Below, piece after piece: positions 1 to 11,786 of a stretch of DNA of 64,000 bases. The notes under the pieces were generated by a model. That model was not told where the DNA came from, searched no databases, and saw nothing but the letters and a program-made list of their open reading frames with translations. Numbering within the stretch: the stretch's first letter is position 1; each line of letters starts with the position of its first letter. The stretch lies in contig JAKOGH010001220.1 in the NCBI GenBank assembly GCA_024811115.1, positions 1 to 64,000 on the forward strand, in the 5' to 3' direction. A program made the translations under genes and the position numbers. Origin of the DNA: Terana coerulea. Lineage: Eukaryota; Basidiomycota; Agaricomycetes; Polyporales; Phanerochaetaceae.

Positions 1-1740
1 CAGCTTCACCAGCACACCGTACTTCCAAACGCTCCGGTGTTATGGAGGCTATGGCGCGCACGACGTCCTGCTTTCTCACAGGACTGCTGGTCGGCTCGTT
101 CGTTACTCTCTGCGTCTTGGCGCCTGATAGGCGTCCCATTGCGCACCATTTGACGTAGATCGAGCAGTACCTTGGTATTGCTCAACATCATTGCCGTGAC
201 GACCATGCATGGCGATCCCAAAACTGTATCTCTAGAGCTCCTCTGTAGCAAACTTAAAAGGGTTATCTATTATGTATTTATTTGCGCTTCCTGTACTTCT
301 AATCTCCTACCATCTGTGTTTTTATGGGCATTATGATGTTGTAACCGTTTGCCTCCTTGGTGACAAAGGCTCACTACTGTCACGGATATCCTCTGCTTTG
401 AATTATCCCACTGTTCTCTGGTGATGAAAGACATGGCGTGGAGGGCGAGCGTGAGCGTCGAGCAAAAAGGAATTCGTTCCCACGCACAATACCAAGGCAC
501 GTCACTGTCCGCGTCGATCCTCTTACCAACAACTTGTCAATTCAGCAATGACTGCCTGTGTCCTCGCAGCCTTATCCTGGTCGCACACTTTCCCTCTCGT
601 CTGTGAACATGGGAAACGAACCTGAAAATAATTATTCCAATAAGCCTCAACCGTCATCTGAGAACAAGAAATCGAAGACGAGGTGACTCCTGCCAGTGCA
701 GCACCCGAGCGCTTTCATGGCCCTGGAATCACTCTCTACGGAACTTCATTCTTATCCTTAGCAGCACGGTGCGTGAACGTTGCGGATTCTAATTCACGTA
801 GTGCGCTAATGTGAGCCACGCATATAGGAAGACCCTGTGACAAGGCCCAAACGGTGTTCAGATCTGCGTTTGTATGGAAGTCTTCATGGGCGCGAAGCTG
901 CGCCACGCAATCACAGCTTTCTTCGACTAGGAGTCGGGTGTCCGATAGGTAGCACGGGAAGCAGGTGTTGCGCAAGATCACGCTCGAGCTCTGCGAGGCC
1001 TAGCGCGACGGGTCAACTTTGGTGGCACTGTGTCTCCAGCTGAGCATAAGCTCAAGTTCGCATGCTAGTGTTGTACGTGAATTTATTCACTATTTAAAGT
1101 TGTCTTTTGCTGACTACACGCTAGTACCCCGCTTGCGAGCTGTACCCGGCCTTTCGTCGAGGCAGGCCCATCATCTCGTCACTTCATTTGTCACGCGAGA
1201 AAGTCGTTAAGCTTCGGTATACTAGCCACTCAAGGCATCACCGACTAAGCGTCCGCCCATTACCAAAGTGAGCAGCCGTGCGTCATTAACGAAGTTATGA
1301 CGCCACTCATGCATTCAACCGTAGCCACCTGAGAAAGCGCTGTTGTACAGGCCCGATTGACAAGGAAAACAAGAATTTCGCAGCTGACTCCGGAGATCAA
1401 AGGCGTACAAACTTTCGTCGAGCCATGAAGCGTGTTGAAAGTTGAAACGTAGGTCTCGGGAAGAATAAGTTAATTATTTAGGTGGGTAGACTCCAAAAGC
1501 AATTCGACGGCGACACAGCTAAATGCTTCATAGAAGGATGTTTCGAGGAAAACACAAAATATATTATTTGAATTATCAGAAGACAGTGAAGCCTAGGCAC
1601 AAGTTGGTTTCGTCCTCGAGGATCGTCCTCGAAGAGTACTTGTCTCGGCGACCGCGAAGAGGTCTGTGCCAGAACGACCACAGGCTGCCGTCCCCGTCGA
1701 GAATACATTTGCACCGGTCAACATGCAAGCTACCTAACCA
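1..1740. other. No recognisable gene (1-1740)
   Basis: Only short open frames occur on both strands. None shows a signal peptide, known motif or convincing exon chain. I recognise neither a transposon nor an RNA gene. A distal untranslated region or heavily decayed sequence is possible. Confidence 0.5.
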
Positions 1741-1757
1741 CACCAGCTATGGACCGA

Positions 1758-2345
1758 GCATGAGGGAGGGTATGTGAGGAGAGCCTCGATTAACGGTAGG
1801 AGGGTATGTGAGACGAGCCTCAGAGAATGATGGAGGATATGTGAGGAGAGCCTCGATAAACGGTAGGAGGGTGTACAAGGAGAGTCTCGACGAGCAGTGG
1901 AGGAGATGTGAGGAGAGCCTCGATAAATGGTAGGTGGGTGTACAAGGAGAGTCTCGACGAACAGAGGGAGGGAAGGCGAGGAGAGCCTCAATAAACGGTA
2001 GGAGGGCATACAAGGACAGTCTCGACGAGCAGTGGAGGAGATGTGAGGAGAGCCTCGATAAATGGTAGGTGGGTGTACAAAGAGAGTCTCGACGAACAGA
2101 GGGAGGAGATGTGAGGAGAGCCTCAATAAACGGTAGGTGGATGTACAAAGAGAGTCTCGACGAACGGAGGGAGGGAATACGAGGAGAGCCCCAATGGATG
2201 GTAGTGGAGGAAGGGGGTGTCACGGAGGGAGGAGATGTGAGGAGAGCCTCGATAAACGGTAGGTGGGTGTACAAAGAGAGTCTCGACGAACAGAGGGAGG
2301 GAATGCGAGGAGAGCCTCAATAAATGGTAGGTGGGTGTGGAGGAA
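1758..2345. repeat. ~67-bp minisatellite
   Basis: Roughly nine to ten imperfect direct repeats of about 66-68 bp. Each contains the core gaggagagcctc followed by rataaayggtagg and then gagagtctcgacga. Units alternate between two subtypes, ending in gcagtggaggagatgtg or acagagggagggaa, which suggests a higher-order dimeric unit of about 135 bp. One unit is shortened near 2190-2235. The long open frames on both strands here only reflect the repeat and have no other coding evidence. Confidence 0.9.
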
Positions 2346-2349
2346 GGGG

Positions 2350-3260
2350 TGTCGCGGAAGGGAGGAGAGCAGGCTCTTGTCTGTCTTCAGCCAACAAACC
2401 AGGCTTATATATGTTTGAGGCTGACCCCTCACGGGACCTCGTCGCGGTCTGTTTATTCTCAATCAACAAGCCCAATAGACGCGCTAGTCCCGATCGTCCA
2501 GCGGCTGGCGCAGCCTTTGGCGCTTATTCGACTTTCCCGAAACGGCGCGGCTTTGCAGGGCACACTCTTACTGGATCTTCGTGTGGTTTACGTTCAGTAC
2601 GACTAAGCTACTCTCGTCATGGGTCCGCGTCTTTGTACGACCAGTCTGCGAGTGCACAAGCACGGCCTTTCATCTCCCAGGCTTTGTGGCGTTTGATCAG
2701 ATGCCCTTCGGCTTCAGCCCCGATTTGCTTCCGTGTCGCTTTTTAATTCCGACTCGGCTGCTCCCTTTCCGGCCTTGTCTGAGACGCCGTCGACGGTACA
2801 CTACCAGGTCGTTTCCTCCTCCCGCGCACTCCGAGTCTCTCTCCGTCGGCGTTGAGCCCAACCTCTCAGGCGAGATACAGCTACCTGTTCCCATCTCCCT
2901 GTACTCTCTCCCATTCCAACCCTTCTGTTCTGGACCCTTGGATCTTGGGCGACAATGTCCCATCGTACCAACACCCTCGGTGTCGTCCACCTCAAACTGC
3001 ATCCGCCGTCGCCTCACCAAACCTTCCTCAAACTGCCCTAGTCAAGCGACGTCGAACGAGCGAAAATCCGCTGCCGTCTATCCCCAGGAAAACCTAGGCT
3101 CCTGCGCCAGCCGCCTTAATACCAATAGCCAGTGCACGAGTGGTAAAGCAGTTCCCTGGAAACACCTCGCGCCTTCTCGTACAAGAAAATCCCAGGGTCT
3201 GGTCATTGTATATTAGACAAGATGCAAGCATGCGCTAACCTTTTACGCCGTAGCCCGCAA
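2350..3260. other. No recognisable gene (2350-3260)
   Basis: A 211-codon open frame (2581-3216, +) and a 107-codon antisense frame overlap here. Both are Pro/Ser/Arg-rich without any domain I recognise and compete for the same bases, so neither is called as a gene. Confidence 0.45.
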
Positions 3261-3264
3261 CGAT

Positions 3265-3480
3265 ATCCATGCCTTCCTCCTGCACTCTAAATGCCATGCG
3301 AAACTTCTTGACTTAGGGAACGCCGAAGACGGCACTGCCTGCCAAACGGACCACCCACCCTTTCCGATCTTAATTTCGCTGTAGCAAGATTTGAACAAGA
3401 TCTTCAGCAGATGAAGACGCAGGTCTTGCCGCTTCTTCGTGAGAGATTACCGTTCGAACACTTGCTTGAGAAGAACGTCG
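3265..3480 (+). pseudogene. Relic of TAP-like alpha/beta hydrolase 3' end
   Basis: The stretch aligns by eye with the last exon of the intact hydrolase at 8156-8402. Shared blocks include atgccttcctcctgcac, a ggcac..ctgcc..acggac block and the terminal segment coding QQMKTQVLPLLRER..FEHLL (intact gene: QRMKAQALLAQIFPLLRAG..YEHLL). The reading frame is broken by stops and length changes. The upstream catalytic exons are not visible. It therefore looks like a truncated, dead paralogue left by an old local duplication; the exonuclease gene now lies between the two copies. Confidence 0.7.
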
Positions 3481-3489
3481 CTTCGTGAA

Positions 3490-4490
3490 TGCATCGACAC
3501 ACTTCAGGAGGGCATCAAATGTGTATGCGATGTGAGGAGGTATGTTTAGTCGTGAAAAAATCAACGGCCCAAGTTCACTCATTATGCCCACCAGATTATA
3601 TCCTGTAACTCTTGTATTATCCATAATATACGAAAGCATCCGCTGTCAGTGGCACTCTTTGCCGTCCATCTTTACCAGAGGTGATAGTGCTATCAAGTCG
3701 GGGGTAACATCAGTCGCAGCTATCGAAGACCCAGAACGCGTAACGCCGTCGAGCCACCCTGATCCGTTCGGTGCCATCTTTGCGGCGATCCGCAGTTCTA
3801 TACCAGGACGGGCGTGTGGCCCTCGAACCTACCGAGGCTCAATATATGCCTCTATGGAAGTACGAAAACGGGCATGGAAAGGCGGCCACCAAATGTACTC
3901 ACAAAACACAACCTTCACTATCGAAGCGGCGGAGCACGCTCCTTATCCATTGCTGTAGCTGATGCATTTCACCTTCGCCATGATCTCTATGGCGCATCCG
4001 GTGCGTCTCATGCTCTTACATGTTCACAATCAGAGCCTCAAACATCTTCTGCAGGGCACGTTGAAGGATAGGTTTGAAAACCAATGCTTCGATAACTGAA
4101 ACCGCGCCATCGTGTAAGACGGATCCACATACCGTGGAATCGCTTGAGGCCCCATGTCCTTCTTCCAATCCTTCAATACATGAAATATCTATCAGAGGCC
4201 GCTGGCCTACCAAAAACCCAAGGTGGGTAGTATTAGTGCGCAACTGGCCTTCCAGAGACGGTGTCGCTAAGACTATAGGCAGGAATCTGTAACACAGAAT
4301 GAGACTAGGACGTCATAACCTGTTTGGACCTTTATCATGGGTCTGAATCCGCAGTCGTGGGCCTGTAATAAATAGCCCACCTTGGGTTGCTTGTAGGCAT
4401 TCCTCGTTCTCCAGAGCGGCCAACAGACTGTTACGCACCTCGTCGACAATCATCGTGAGCAGCCGGTCGTAACTACAGACCCCTTCACTG
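3490..4490. other. No recognisable gene (3490-4490)
   Basis: There are several open frames of 70-140 codons on both strands (the longest 3542-3958, +). None has a recognisable domain or a plausible intron chain. The right end should contain the promoter of the exonuclease gene. Confidence 0.4.
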
Positions 4491-4526
4491 ATGCCACACG
4501 CACACGCATGCAGAATTTGCTTGAAT

Positions 4527-5517
4527 ATGCCACTCAAGACCTTGCAGGTCATTCTCTGTGACGAGGTAGCCACCGTGGCCGTAGCAGTAAAGGATTTGGA
4601 GTCGTGTAGCCACATCGCCTTCGATTGCGAAGGGCTGAGCCTGGGAGAGGAGGGAGGTAACCTGTCGCTGATGGTCCTCTGCGCCATTCTCCCAGGAAAT
4701 GCGCCCCAGCCCCATGTCTACCTCATCGACACGATCGCTTTGGACAACGAAGCGCTCGAACCTGTCTTCGACCTCTTGCGCTCCGACACCGTCGCCAAAG
4801 TGATGTTCGACGGGCGCATGGACTGGAGCGAGCTGTACCACCGTCACGATGTCGAACTCACTCACATTCTCGACCTTCAAATCGCGGACATCGAGTCCCG
4901 CAAGATGCGAGGCGAAGGCACTGTACGCCAGATGTGGCGGCTCTCAGGCTACTGCGATCGCGGCGACGTACAAGCGCACCAGTCCGCGTACACCCTCGTG
5001 CACCGCCTAGGAGGGTTAGCAGGTGCTATTAGGGAGCATGGCGCGATCACGACTGCAGGGGACATCAAACCTCGTGAGTACTTTATAGAGCGACATGCAT
5101 GTACTCTACTCACTGCTCTTGATAGCGAACTTCAACCACGACCACTGGAACCGGCGGCCACTCAGTGCCGAGTACTTGGAGTACGCCGCCACCGACGCGC
5201 TTCTCATCACACGCCTTTACCGCACCTTCCTGGCAAGGCACTACATCCAAGAGGATAGGCTGCTCGCCCAGAGTGGGCGTTACTTGCGTCTTTCCAAGCC
5301 TGCCCTTCGCAAGCCGAAAGGCGGACATGCGTTGCTCCCCTGGAAGTTCTTGATGCGCCTACGACTGGGTCCGAGTTTTCTGGGTCTGTTTGCGGCACAT
5401 GTTCGCGCCAGCTGTCGGGCACCATCATTTCCGAGGACAGGCGGCGATTGCTGGGTATGCCGGGCGGTCAAGGTTCGCGGCGCTGGTCAGGGCATGGGTT
5501 TTCGACGTCGCTTTTGA
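4527..5517 (+). CDS. DEDDy 3'-5' exonuclease domain protein
   Basis: Likely a 3'-5' exonuclease-like protein of the RNase D/WRN-exonuclease (DnaQ-like) superfamily, acting on nucleic-acid 3' ends. Exon 1 (4527-5073) carries FDCEGLSLG, the Asp/Glu pair of motif I, and a second acidic motif (ILDLQIAD). Exon 2 starts at 5126 after a 52-bp intron and carries RPLSAEYLEYAATDALL, the Y..D motif III typical of DEDDy enzymes. The start at 4527 is chosen over the in-frame 4491 ATG because the conserved strand begins just after it. After residue ~265 the frame appears broken. The expected HALLPLEVL continues only in another frame from ~5340, giving CGTC, and then CWVC reappears in the first frame near 5447. 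These two CxxC pairs suggest a C-terminal zinc ribbon split by two indels. The activity and substrate are inferred. Confidence 0.75.
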
Positions 5518-5519
5518 AA

Positions 5520-6000
5520 GAGATCGTGTAGAGTTTCTTTTCGCCGTATTTCAGTCTCTCCAGTTCGCTACACGCCGTACCAATTGCTCCCTATAAAATA
5601 GGACCCGTACACCTTTCTTGAACCCACGAATGTCGTATCTGTGAAAGACTTGGGATGCTTTACATATGCTCAACGCAAAAAGTCGAGCAGAGTGGCATCA
5701 TTAGCAGTGCACTTACTTACTCAGAGCCAGTACTAGTGGTAATCAAGTGGTAACAATGCAGTAAATACAGGAGCCCAGCGCGGCTCGGCGGCTCAGTCTA
5801 AGGACCAGGTGCCTAGATACCGCCTCACAAGGCAGGTCTTTCACACGGTCCACGGGTTCCGCGTGCTGATCGACCGCGGAGGTCCACAGCCGCAGGCCCG
5901 CAGCGTGGTTCCTCTACATAGTCATTCCCATAAATCACGCCCGGAATGCATTCCCATCGCTCAGGCCTCTCTCTAACACTCAAGCTACGGGTACGAGGCG
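5520..6000. other. Intergenic, nothing seen
   Basis: Separates two plus-strand genes. No open frame of note and no recognisable repeat or RNA gene. Confidence 0.5.
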
Positions 6001-6001
6001 C

Positions 6002-8402
6002 ATGGCAACAAAATCTGAATTCCCGACCGTGACTGGAGGTGGTGGAAGGATCGGGGGAGGAGGAAGAAAGCGGATGTCCTCTTCACTCTCCTCTTTCTGC
6101 TCTGCAGTGCGATAGGTTCATCCTGGTTCGCGTTCGGACTCTACTCTAGAGCCGAAACGAAGTCGCAGGATTACGGCCGTATCGGGAGCATACGTTGGGA
6201 TAAGTGCAATGAGGGCGATCACCCTAAAGCCCAGTGTGGCTCTATCATGTACGTCTTCCGACTCTCCATAGAAGCCAATTACGCCTGGCTCATGGTCGTC
6301 ATGTTAGCGTTCCCTTGGACTACCATAATGAAACTGCAGGCAAAGCAAAGGTTGCATTTGCTCGCTTTCCTGCAACTCAGGGACCGCGGAAAGGAATGGT
6401 ACTCTTCAACCCCGGCGGACCGGGTAAGCAAAAAGTCGTCTCAAGCCGTATATGTATGCCGATGACTTGTACACAGGAGGGTCAGGCAAAAATGCTATTG
6501 CAAGGCTCGGTAACCTCTTACAGCTGACGGTGAGCGACATCGTGTCTGATGTGAGCGCATATACCGAGCTGGAACCGTTTAGATTGGCGAAGAATACGAT
6601 ATAGTGGGCTTTGACCCAAGGGGTATTGGCGAAACTGAGTAAGTCTTCACCTCGAAAGCAATTGTCTTACATGCAAATGACAAAAACGCAGGCCTCAAAC
6701 GAAGTGCTTCGGTGGGGACGTCAGTCGTGCACTGTTCGCACGGAACACTGTACTCGACCGCGGCTACGATATCGCGAGCAACCTCTCATTCGGATCAGCT
6801 CCGCAGTCGCTGGTCTTGCAGTTCAAAGAAGCCGATGCTCTATATCGCACTCAATTTGAGCTCTGCGCTAAAGCTATGGGCGACCAGCTGAAGTATATGG
6901 GCACAACAACAGTTGTTCGTGACATAGATTTCCTTACCCGTTACCTTGAGGGGCCGGATGCACTTATGTGAGCTATTGAATGTTGTTCAAGTCAATGAGC
7001 TCTTAACTATGCGTCGTAGTAATTTCTACGGGACATCGTACGGGACTATTCTTGGGCAATACCTGGTCAACATGTAAGCTCTTTGTCTTGCTCTCGCGTG
7101 ATTCCTACTAATTTGGGTGGGATGGCAGGCTTCCGGACAGGATTGGCCGGGTTGCTATTGACGGCGTTGCCGATGCCGTCGCTTGGTCTAGTAAGCTTCA
7201 TGTGGTTGAAAGCCGCGCAATTCCTCACCTCGTTACAGCCACACCGTGGTACACTTGGTACAGAGAGTGGCTCAGCTCTACTGAACCTGCCTATGACATC
7301 TTCGTAACGCGCTGTTCCGAGGTAATGTACTCATCCTCAACCACGAGCACATGCGAAGACTAATCTCCATCGTGACAAAGGTTGGGCCGGAGCTATGTTC
7401 TTTGGCCAAGGAGAGCGGTGAACAGCCCTCAGCGATCAAGAAACGCGTAGAAGGGCTATTCGATGGTCTTTTCTATGCCCCTGCGCCAGTCCCTGACGCT
7501 CGTGTACCTGGCATTCTCACCTCGGGTCGCGCGCGGAGTGAGTAACAAAGGCTCATCCCCTGATATCCCGTCATTGACTCGTGTGCTAGTGTATCTGCTG
7601 AGAGTGCTGCAAAGGCCTGCCATTTGGCGAGAGGCCTCCGTCGTTCTTGCGGATGCCATCGCGGGCAATGTGACCGCACTCTTCGACGCCGTGCAAGTTC
7701 CAGAAAACGATCTTGCCCGTTCGGCAGTCTCCTGCAATGACCAAGCACCGTTCGCCATTCCCCCCACAGAAGTTGTGGTCAAGGAGCTCTTCGATGTGTT
7801 CCGCAGGGTCTCGCATCTCACATTCAGCGTGGTGACCACCGAACCTGATGCGGGCTGTCAATACTGGCCCGTTACGCCACCGGAAAGGTTCCATGGCCCG
7901 TGGAACCACACGCTCCGTAATCCTATACTTGTTCTGAGCAACGTGGTACGCACGACCACAGCTGTACATCGCTAATATCGTACTGATGTGAATAAATTGG
8001 TAGGCAGATCCTGTGACGCCGATTGCCAGCGGCAAGCTGGTCAAGCAACTCCTAGGCAACTCGTCAGCCCTGCTTGTCCAAGATAGCCCCGGAGTATGTT
8101 TATCGCTTTACCGGAGTGTGAGCGTGCTCACCAATTTCGTCCACCAGCACTGCACGTTGGCTATGCCCTCTTCCTGCACCTGGAATGCAACGCGCACCTT
8201 CTTCGCCGAGGGTATCCTACCTAAAGAAGGCACAGTCTGCAAGACGGACTACCTGCCCTTCTCCGACCCTGCTTCCGTCTCGGCGTTCGGATCAGAGCAG
8301 GACGCGCAGCGGATGAAGGCGCAGGCGCTCCTCGCGCAGATCTTCCCACTTCTTCGCGCGGGACAGCCATATGAGCACCTCCTCGGAAACAATCCGCAGT
8401 GA
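6002..8402 (+). CDS. TAP-like alpha/beta hydrolase (peptidase-type)
   Basis: Serine alpha/beta hydrolase of the tripeptidyl/prolyl aminopeptidase-like family, probably releasing short peptides or amino acids outside the cell or in the secretory pathway. A hydrophobic segment near the N-terminus (VLFTLLFLLCSAIG) looks like a signal anchor. At least ten exons can be chained: VPLDYHNE, the oxyanion motif NPGGPG, YDIVGFDPRG, the nucleophile elbow GTSYG (~7040), GRVAIDGVADA, the acid motif DPVTP (~8018) and the C-terminal His in GHCTLA (~8157). Ser-Asp-His are therefore all present. The stop is TGA at 8400. The ATG at 6002 leads into GGRK but joins the membrane segment only if one G is restored near 6084 (AAAGCGG), so the N-terminus as given is frameshifted. 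Splice pairs elsewhere keep frame. A dead partial copy lies at 3265-3480. Confidence 0.8.
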
Positions 8403-8404
8403 AA

Positions 8405-9024
8405 TCAGAGCAGTCGGAATACGGTGGTTATCGGCGGTCAAGCCTCGACTTACTGTCATAATGATGATTTGTTGTCCTTTTCGGTGAATTTGACTGCGCT
8501 GACCGAGATTGCACCCCAGGCTTCGCCACCTGAACGTTGAGTTGTTGATTCCGCACTTGTCCCTACTACCTTGCATCTGCGTAATTTCTTCTTCATTCTT
8601 TTCATACGGTAGTCCCGCCCCTCTACTCAAGTTTGGTAAGGCGGTCTGTCAAGGCCGCCGTTGAGCCTGCAAACTCAAGCTCAACGGATGCATGACCCAG
8701 GTGCGTTGTTCCCATCGTATCGTATCTGAGGTCAAAGCGCTGATGGCTTTACTGTAGCATCTCCGTTTGAAACCTTGTGTCAGCCTTCGACTTGTATGAG
8801 ACCTGTCTGCTTCCGAGACGACAAGGCGCTGCCATCGGAGGGGCGGAGCCGGGCCGCTGCCTGCGCAATGCAATCGGGCTACCTCCGAAATGATGCTGTC
8901 ACCAGACTTGCCGTTTGGTTTCGTCTCGCGTCCTCAGTGGCGTCTCCAACGATGTCTAAAAAGCTTAAGACGAGAAGTGACTGTAACAGCTACTCTCTAG
9001 ACGACCTCAACCACCTTCAAACTC
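8405..9024. other. Intergenic, nothing seen
   Basis: About 620 bp between the hydrolase stop and the first thaumatin-like gene. It probably contains a 3' untranslated region and a promoter. No clear TATA box or repeat is visible. Confidence 0.45.
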
Positions 9025-9030
9025 ATGAGC

Positions 9031-10329
9031 ATGAAGAACGCATCCTACCTGACTATTTTGATTTTAGCAGCGGTGGCGAGCGCCACCCGTACCTTCACCG
9101 TCCAGAATAACTGTGACTACACTGTTTGGTGAGTAATTATACACAAGCTCAGCGATACTGTTGCTCATGATGGGCGCAACGTAGGCCCGCGGTACGTATG
9201 ACGAAGCCTCCTGTCTGTCCGCCATGCCGACAATTACTGTGAATAGATCTACACCGCTGGCAGCGCCCTGCCTGACCATTCTTCAGGGTCAGCCATTGTC
9301 TTGCTCGCATTCACTAGCAGCTTGGCTAACCGGCGGCACAGGTGGCAAGCCAACCCGCACACATCCGTGAGGTTCACCGTACCGGACGGCTGGACGACGG
9401 GCTCTATCTGGGTAGGGCACCGAGTCACTACCCCGTCCGTGCTACTCACATACATCACAATAATTTAGGGCCGACGTGATTGCGATGCTGATGGGAACTG
9501 CATCACGGGCAACTGCGCGGGAGGCCTCGAGTGTGACCCGCACATCGGCACTGTAGGTCTAGGAGCGTCTCAAGGACATTCCAGACGACAGCTAATATCT
9601 GTTAAGCCTTCTGGCCCTGTGACCGTCGCCGAGTTTGCTCTGGATGACAATGGCGGGCGAGACTATTATGACGGTGCGCTACATTCTCTGCCTCCATTCT
9701 TACATCGGCATCTAACCGGGATTCGTAGTATCGGTCGTTAACGGTTTCAACATTCCAGTCGGAATAGTGAATAGTCTAGGTTGCAGCTCGCCGAGTTGTG
9801 CCGTGGACTTAAACGCGATATGTATGTGTTTGAACCCTCATCTCAATTCCGCGTAGCTCACGTGAAGCAGGTCCCACTGCGCTCGTTGGTCCGCGCGACT
9901 CTACTGGCGCCGTTGTGGGATGTCAAAGCGCGTGCGAAGCTAATTTGGACGGCAACCCAGGTACGCACGTGCATTCTACCTCCATGTGTTCGCTGCCTTC
10001 GCTGAACGGCCATCTCTCAAGCTAACTCTGCCAATTGTTGCACCGGATCTCATAACACCGCAGCCACATGCCCTCCGTCTGGAGTAGCGTATTACTCCTT
10101 CTTCAGTACGTAAACCCACGCCCATCAGTTGCAGTGGGCTCAATAGTTACCCGGTTTAGAGGGCAACTGTCCTGAAGCATTTGTTTATGCCTACGGTGTG
10201 TCTCCGCATGTATATTTTCCTTGACTCAATCTGACCCGGCATATTATAGACGAAGGCAGTGGGCCCCTGCCAATTTGCGGAAGCAACCAAGCCGCAGACT
10301 ACACAGTCACTTTTTGCCCGTCCGATTAA
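9031..10329 (+). CDS. Thaumatin-like protein 1
   Basis: Secreted thaumatin-fold (GH152/PR-5-like) protein. Fungal members are linked to beta-glucan binding or hydrolysis and cell-wall remodelling; which applies here is unknown. A short signal peptide (LTILILAAVASA) precedes RTFTVQNNCDYTVW. Exons: 9031-9129, 9185-9191, 9247-9287, 9342-9411, 9469-9552, 9607-9673, 9729-9821, 9871-9960, 10022-10105, 10160-10195, 10250-10329. They join in frame into a cysteine-rich chain with GRRDCD, GGLECD, SACEANLDGN, NCCTGSHNTAATCPPSG and a terminal DYTVTFCP. An alternative ATG lies two codons upstream at 9025. Exon 2 is only 7 nt. The 9553-9606 intron is 54 nt, open in frame and absent from the paralogue, so retention would simply add 18 residues. 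It is a tandem paralogue of 11787-13031. Confidence 0.88.
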
Positions 10330-11700
10330 ACCGCTATTTGATGATAGTATGCTTACAAGAAAAGGTTGTTAGGGTACTTCTGAAAAATTCCTTCAACAAT
10401 CCCGAGCTGTTCCAGCGTAGACGAGAACAGATCCCGTAAGGAGCGGCCAGAACCTGCGGCCCCGAAGGGCACGGCGCTCGCTAGAAGAGGCCGCCATACG
10501 ACCGAGCGTGATCGATTTAAGCAAGTCTAGAAGTTGTTCCGCATCATGACCTGCAAATGACCAGACCACACCATGAGGTACTCACCACGACCCTTTCAGT
10601 AGCAGGGGGAACAGGGAACGCCTCAGCCGTTTCGCCGCCTCTGATGCGGCAAATGTCGGACCGCCTGACCTCTGCGTCAAGGGCCACAGCCATCGCCCCG
10701 GCCAGTTTGCCTCTCAGCGGCCCAACTTACCGCTGCATCGTTCTCATTTCCGATAGCCTGGAACATCTCGGAGTGCGTCGCGCTCCTACTCTTGCATCCT
10801 CCGTCCGATGCTTCCGTTATGCTCTACGCCGCTGGGTATAGACGCTAAGTTTAAGCCAGCTGCCAAGATGAAACCCTCGCTGAGGTGGCTACGGCTGACC
10901 AGGGTTACGCAAACCCCGGCCGACGTATTTGCAAGAGGTAAGTGTGTGCTTGTGATCCGTGGGCAACTGAGCTCTGACCTGCCCTTCGCTGTCTAAATTT
11001 GTGCAACGAAGCAGGGGCGCGTGTGCCACAAAGCCTGGGATGCGATAGGCGCTGACTGCCCACGGAGTCGGACGACACTTCCGAGTTCAATCCAGCACAG
11101 TTCTCGTCGCCTCTCGTCACTGAGCCATGCTGATGCCCCCGCGCTGTGCACAAGGTCTTGTCCGATGATCGCATGGGACAAGCAAGTATCAGGTGCGCAA
11201 ACAAGCGCATATTGCTTGCGTTCGATGTATCTTTGAACACACAGCAACGATCAGGGTTTTGAATCGCCATTAGCTCACAGCTTTTGGATCTGGCCGTCGG
11301 AGCTCTTGGGGGCAGACGTCCACTCGGCCTGACTAGAGTGATGGCCACGGCAGCCCATGCGGCGCACCCTGTGCTGAGGGCCGGGTGACAACTGGTGATT
11401 TGATGCGCCGCTAGTTTTCACTTTGCCTCGCCTCATAATTGGTAGCTCATTAGGTTTTGAAGTTGACCGCAACGCAGAACAGCCTCGTCCTATTGGCTTC
11501 GTGCCTCATGATCGTTGTTGCGTGCCGAGTGTTGCATGCGGTCATAGGTCTGGTGAACCAATCTGAATATCGGGCCTTGGGCCTGTCGAGCGAGCGTTCG
11601 CGTAGAATCGGAAAAATGAGAACGCTGGTGAGCATGATGTTCTGTGCCGGCATACATCTTCGCATTTTGACACTGACGCTTCCGGGACAAACAGAAAAGA
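10330..11700. other. Spacer between the thaumatin-like genes
   Basis: About 1.4 kb. Open frames up to 147 codons exist on both strands, but none shows a thaumatin motif, signal peptide or other domain. I looked for a third decayed thaumatin copy and saw none. The right end is the promoter of the second gene. Confidence 0.45.
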
Positions 11701-11707
11701 TATAAAA
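11701..11707 (+). promoter_or_regulatory. TATA box of thaumatin-like gene 2
   Basis: TATAAAA lies 80 bp upstream of the ATG at 11787, a usual distance for a basidiomycete gene with a short 5' leader. Confidence 0.7.
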
Positions 11708-11786
11708 GGTCGTCGAAGACAATGCTGCTCTTCAGCAGTTCAGCTCTCCGACGTCTTATCCCCAGAAACCTCTCGACACCGACGCA

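Noticed and set aside
1734..2462. Overlapping repeat-encoded frames (up to 175 codons) on both strands
   Set aside because: They are translations of the 67-bp minisatellite in different phases; no start context, introns or domains.
2581..3216. 211-codon plus-strand frame
   Set aside because: No recognisable domain, biased composition and an equally long antisense frame over the same bases.
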